DNA from: Elizabethkingia miricola
GTDB taxonomy: Bacteria; Bacteroidota; Bacteroidia; Flavobacteriales; Weeksellaceae
DNA length: 64,000 nt
Assembly: GCF_001675285.1 (NCBI RefSeq)
Contig: NZ_LSGQ01000026.1
Span: 1 to 64,000, forward strand
Direction of reading: 5' to 3'
Both the position numbers and the translations under genes were made by a program. Positions 61,355 through 64,000 of the stretch are shown here, piece by piece. Under the pieces are notes generated by a model. That model saw only the letters and a program-made list of their open reading frames with translations, searched no databases and was not told where the DNA came from. Every line of letters begins with the position of its first letter. Positions within the stretch are counted from its first letter, which is position 1.

Positions 61355-64000
61355 TTATTCAATAATTAGCGGTTGCATTGTGTTAGCATTGAGCCAGCCA
61401 CCGAGATAAACAACCTTTATCCTTTGTGTCTTCAGGTAGCCTTCCAGTCCATCAGTTGGATTACTAGGAAGAGCGTCCCAGACATTAGCAGGCATATATG
61501 ATAAGTTGTGTTCATCGTTGATAACTTTAACCCGAACACCAGCATCCCACGAGCCAACACCTTTTTCGCCTCCTTCCTTGTGTACAACATATCTATCAAT
61601 CGTCACACTAGACGTACCGGATTCCTGAATAATGTCTTTTTCGGAGTACCACCACTTGGTAGTATCATTAATTATCTCGGTTTGATATACACCTAAATTA
61701 AGGTACGCCCCGTCACCCATTACGATTGGATTTCTGTTCATCTCCAAAATACATTGACCTATTCTAGCAGGATAGAATTTTTCAACATGCATTCCGTTAA
61801 CATTTCCAGACCCGATGTATTTTCCTAACTCCAAATGCTCTGTGGCGTAGAAACCTGTCCCAAAGCCTTGACATCTTAAATACACCCCGTCTATAGATGC
61901 GTGGTTATTCCACTTTGGAAGATATAATCCAATACTTTTAAGAGATGGCATTAAGAGCTTAGTCCCTGGCACTGACGTCCTGATAAACATTCTACCGAAT
62001 TGGAAATTTGAGTTTGTACTCGCGTCAATTCCGGACATTGTATTCGATACAGGTGCACCGTTGGCTCCGTGACTTCTTAACATCATGTATATGTTATCCA
62101 TGAATATGTTAATATTATTAAACTCACCAAATACGGATGAATCACGGCCGGAACCTAAGCTAATACACCAGTTAGTCTGGTTTGTATCTTGATTAAACAA
62201 GCTGCTATAAAAGCCGCATCCAGCATAAGAAACGGGCATCTCGGCGATACTTTGCTCTTCCCAGATTGGTGCATGTTCTCCGACAATACCTACATTCTTT
62301 ATCACCATTAAAGGTGTATAATCAATAGTCGGAAACATTACCTGCGCACGCTTACCGTTAGGCCACGTCTTTACCTCTCCACCAATCCTATACATACCCT
62401 TAAGGGCTATTTTTGCATTTACGATATTATTATCGCTAAATATTTCATCAATACAAGCCTGAAGAGCTGCTGTGCAATCAACGCTACTATCAGGAGAAAA
62501 AGGATTTAAGGCTACAGCTCCATAGTCCTCTAAGTAGTATATTTTTGAATTGGCGCTGATATTATTAAACTGGGATAATAATCGCACTGCATCATCACCC
62601 GTTAATTTCGGTTGTTTTACTTTGAAGGTATAAGACCAAGATATACCAGCGTCAACATTCGCCCCGGTTTCTGCACCTTCGACCATTGCAGTAGGTGAGA
62701 AATTTAAGCTATTTCCTAAAACAGAATTATACTTGAAGTTTCTGTTATCTACATAAACCCCCAGACGATCGCCGATTTCAATATTAATAAGCTCTTGTAA
62801 AACAACCGTACTAACAGCATTTGGAGTAAAGCCAGATACTGTGAATACCTTGATCGTTTTAAACATTAAGCCCGCAGTTTTACGAAGGATACAGAACTTA
62901 ACATTATCTGTATTTGCTGTGGAGGCATTCAGGGTAATTTCGGAAATAATACCGGATATCGTAGCCGGAACATCAATAACCCGGACGACATTATAGTTAC
63001 TTACGCTGTTGCTATCCGTTCCAAAACCAAAAGTTAAAGGATCAGTGAACCCGGCCTTTTTGGTTACTGCTTCATCAAACAAGACATCAGAAGCATTATG
63101 AACATCTTTCATGGTTGCCACTCCATTTGTATGGATGCCCTCTAATATATTTATAGCTTGGTCTCCTGTTAATTTAGGCTGTATAACTTTAAAGTCATAA
63201 CACCAGGATAAACTGGTATTATACGTTGCATTATTAGTACTTCCTTCCACGGCTGCATCGGTCGGCAACGATAAACAATTACCTGTAGTTACATTGGCGC
63301 TAAAGCTTCTACCATCTACATCAATACCCAGATAGTAACCAGTCGCAATATTGATAGTCTCATTCAACACTACAGTGCTGACAGCATTTGGTGTAAATCC
63401 GGATACTGTGAATACCTTTATCGTTTTAAATGATGATGCACCGACTTTTTGCAGAATACAGAATTTAACATTATCAGCATTTGCTGTGGTTGTCTTTAGG
63501 GTAATTTCGGAAATAATACCGTCAATAGTAGAAGGTGTATCGTTAACCCTTACAAGTGAATAGCTGCTCACCTCGTTGGTCGTTGTTCCATAACCAAAGG
63601 TTAAAGGATCAGTGAATCCGGCTTTTTTGGTTACTGCCTGATCAAACAATACATCAGAAGCATTATAAGTAGCTCTCATAGTTGATGCGTTAACATCATT
63701 TCCGGAGTCGAAAACCTTACTATTTTCCTTTGCGCCTTTTACGGCTGGTATCCATCTGGAAGACACTCCCGGAACATCGGCTCCTGTTGTAATCGAATTA
63801 GCTTCCCAAAGAGTATTGTTATAGATAACCTGCGCCCCTTTATTATATGGATTTGTATTGCTCCATGTTGGCGTCAAGGAAGAAGGTTTTTGATTGCGTT
63901 CCTTTTGAGCTATGCCATCTTTTACCTCGATTGTCACTTCATAAAAAGCCCCGTTATTTTCAAAGTCTTCAGCTTTAGTCTCAATCGGCGTTCCTGTGGC
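61355..64000 (-). CDS. Tail-spike/tail-fibre-like protein with duplicated domain (5' end outside window)
   Basis: At least 881 residues; the frame stays open to the right edge, so the true start is outside and the GTG at 63937 is internal. Numbering from that GTG: residues 23-66 (PTWSNTNPYNKGAQVIYNN..WEA) look like a CBM5/12-type sugar-binding module. Residues 92-265 and 281-454 are two copies of one beta-rich domain with exact 189-residue period, each holding VTKKAGFTDPLTFG and VFTVSGFTPNAVSTVVL. From about 468 (YLEDYGAVALNPFSPDSSVDCTAALQACID) it is a pectate-lyase-like beta-helix as in tail spikes that bind or cut capsule. Beside the D12 methylase it indicates a prophage or phage-derived particle. 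Confidence 0.85.
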   Translation of the reverse strand, partial: ATGTPIETKAEDFENNGAFYEVTIEVKDGIAQKERNQKPSSLTPTWSNTNPYNKGAQVIYNNTLWEANSITTGADVPGVSSRWIPAVKGAKENSKVFDSGNDVNASTMRATYNASDVLFDQAVTKKAGFTDPLTFGYGTTTNEVSSYSLVRVNDTPSTIDGIISEITLKTTTANADNVKFCILQKVGASSFKTIKVFTVSGFTPNAVSTVVLNETINIATGYYLGIDVDGRSFSANVTTGNCLSLPTDAAVEGSTNNATYNTSLSWCYDFKVIQPKLTGDQAINILEGIHTNGVATMKDVHNASDVLFDEAVTKKAGFTDPLTFGFGTDSNSVSNYNVVRVIDVPATISGIISEITLNASTANTDNVKFCILRKTAGLMFKTIKVFTVSGFTPNAVSTVVLQELINIEIGDRLGVYVDNRNFKYNSVLGNSLNFSPTAMVEGAETGANVDAGISWSYTFKVKQPKLTGDDAVRLLSQFNNISANSKIYYLEDYGAVALNPFSPDSSVDCTAALQACIDEIFSDNNIVNAKIALKGMYRIGGEVKTWPNGKRAQVMFPTIDYTPLMVIKNVGIVGEHAPIWEEQSIAEMPVSYAGCGFYSSLFNQDTNQTNWCISLGSGRDSSVFGEFNNINIFMDNIYMMLRSHGANGAPVSNTMSGIDASTNSNFQFGRMFIRTSVPGTKLLMPSLKSIGLYLPKWNNHASIDGVYLRCQGFGTGFYATEHLELGKYIGSGNVNGMHVEKFYPARIGQCILEMNRNPIVMGDGAYLNLGVYQTEIINDTTKWWYSEKDIIQESGTSSVTIDRYVVHKEGGEKGVGSWDAGVRVKVINDEHNLSYMPANVWDALPSNPTDGLEGYLKTQRIKVVYLGGWLNANTMQPLIIE

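Noticed and set aside
1..64000. CRISPR arrays, rRNA operons and intact insertion sequences
   Set aside because: No regularly spaced repeats, rRNA sequence or transposase gene was seen anywhere in the window.

Overview
The window is about 64 kb of low-GC chromosome from a Bacteroidota bacterium. It is most likely a flavobacterium of the Weeksellaceae and close to Elizabethkingia. Evidence: a SusC/SusD outer-membrane uptake pair, Bacteroidota-type promoters (TAnnTTTG -7 box, sometimes with TTG about 19-20 nt upstream), absence of Shine-Dalgarno leaders, and the gene families present. The genus is inferred from overall resemblance; no search was run.

Layout. 0-1.5 kb: a tyrosine recombinase next to a CAT-anticodon tRNA, probably the edge of an integrated element lying to the left. 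1.6-12.5 kb: core genes (methylmalonyl-CoA epimerase, rbfA, a LolC/E-type permease, aroE, a DUF349 protein, ribD, a YigZ/IMPACT protein, a thiamine-type PnuC behind a TPP riboswitch, ffh, an aldo/keto reductase). 12.8-16.9 kb: an NhaC-superfamily transporter behind a compact SAM-I-like aptamer, a pentapeptide-repeat protein, an acetyltransferase and an MFS exporter. 17-20.5 kb: a copper operon ending in a multicopper oxidase that carries a C-terminal CopB-like barrel. 22.5-32.2 kb: the metabolic centrepiece. A cobalamin riboswitch precedes prpBCD (2-methylcitrate cycle), followed after a terminator by a valine/isobutyryl-CoA degradation operon. This suggests propionyl-CoA is sent to the methylcitrate route when B12 is scarce and to methylmalonyl-CoA mutase when B12 is present; the epimerase of the latter route is also in the window.

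33-42 kb: mixed accessory genes. These include a small glycosyltransferase, a barnase-like secreted ribonuclease with a natural Cys pair at the barnase 43/80 positions and no adjacent barstar, a degenerate GIY-YIG protein, outer-membrane proteins, and two AraC regulators with their likely target genes; one target promoter has a tandem direct-repeat operator. 42.3-47.2 kb: an AT-rich accessory stretch ending at tRNA-Arg(CCT), with DUF5694, DUF6705 and a zincin-type lipoprotein coupled to a small possible partner protein. 47.3-54 kb: a SusC/SusD/calcineurin-like phosphoesterase operon. 54-60.2 kb: a two-component system (histidine kinase plus NtrC-type regulator) divergent from an HlyD-like adaptor coupled to a DUF4932 protein; the intergenic region holds two phased dyads and a partial sigma-54 promoter.

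60.3-64 kb: the end of a prophage-like element, with a D12-class adenine methyltransferase, a candidate small structured RNA, and a large tail-spike-like protein with an exact-period duplicated domain. The last gene runs off the right edge.
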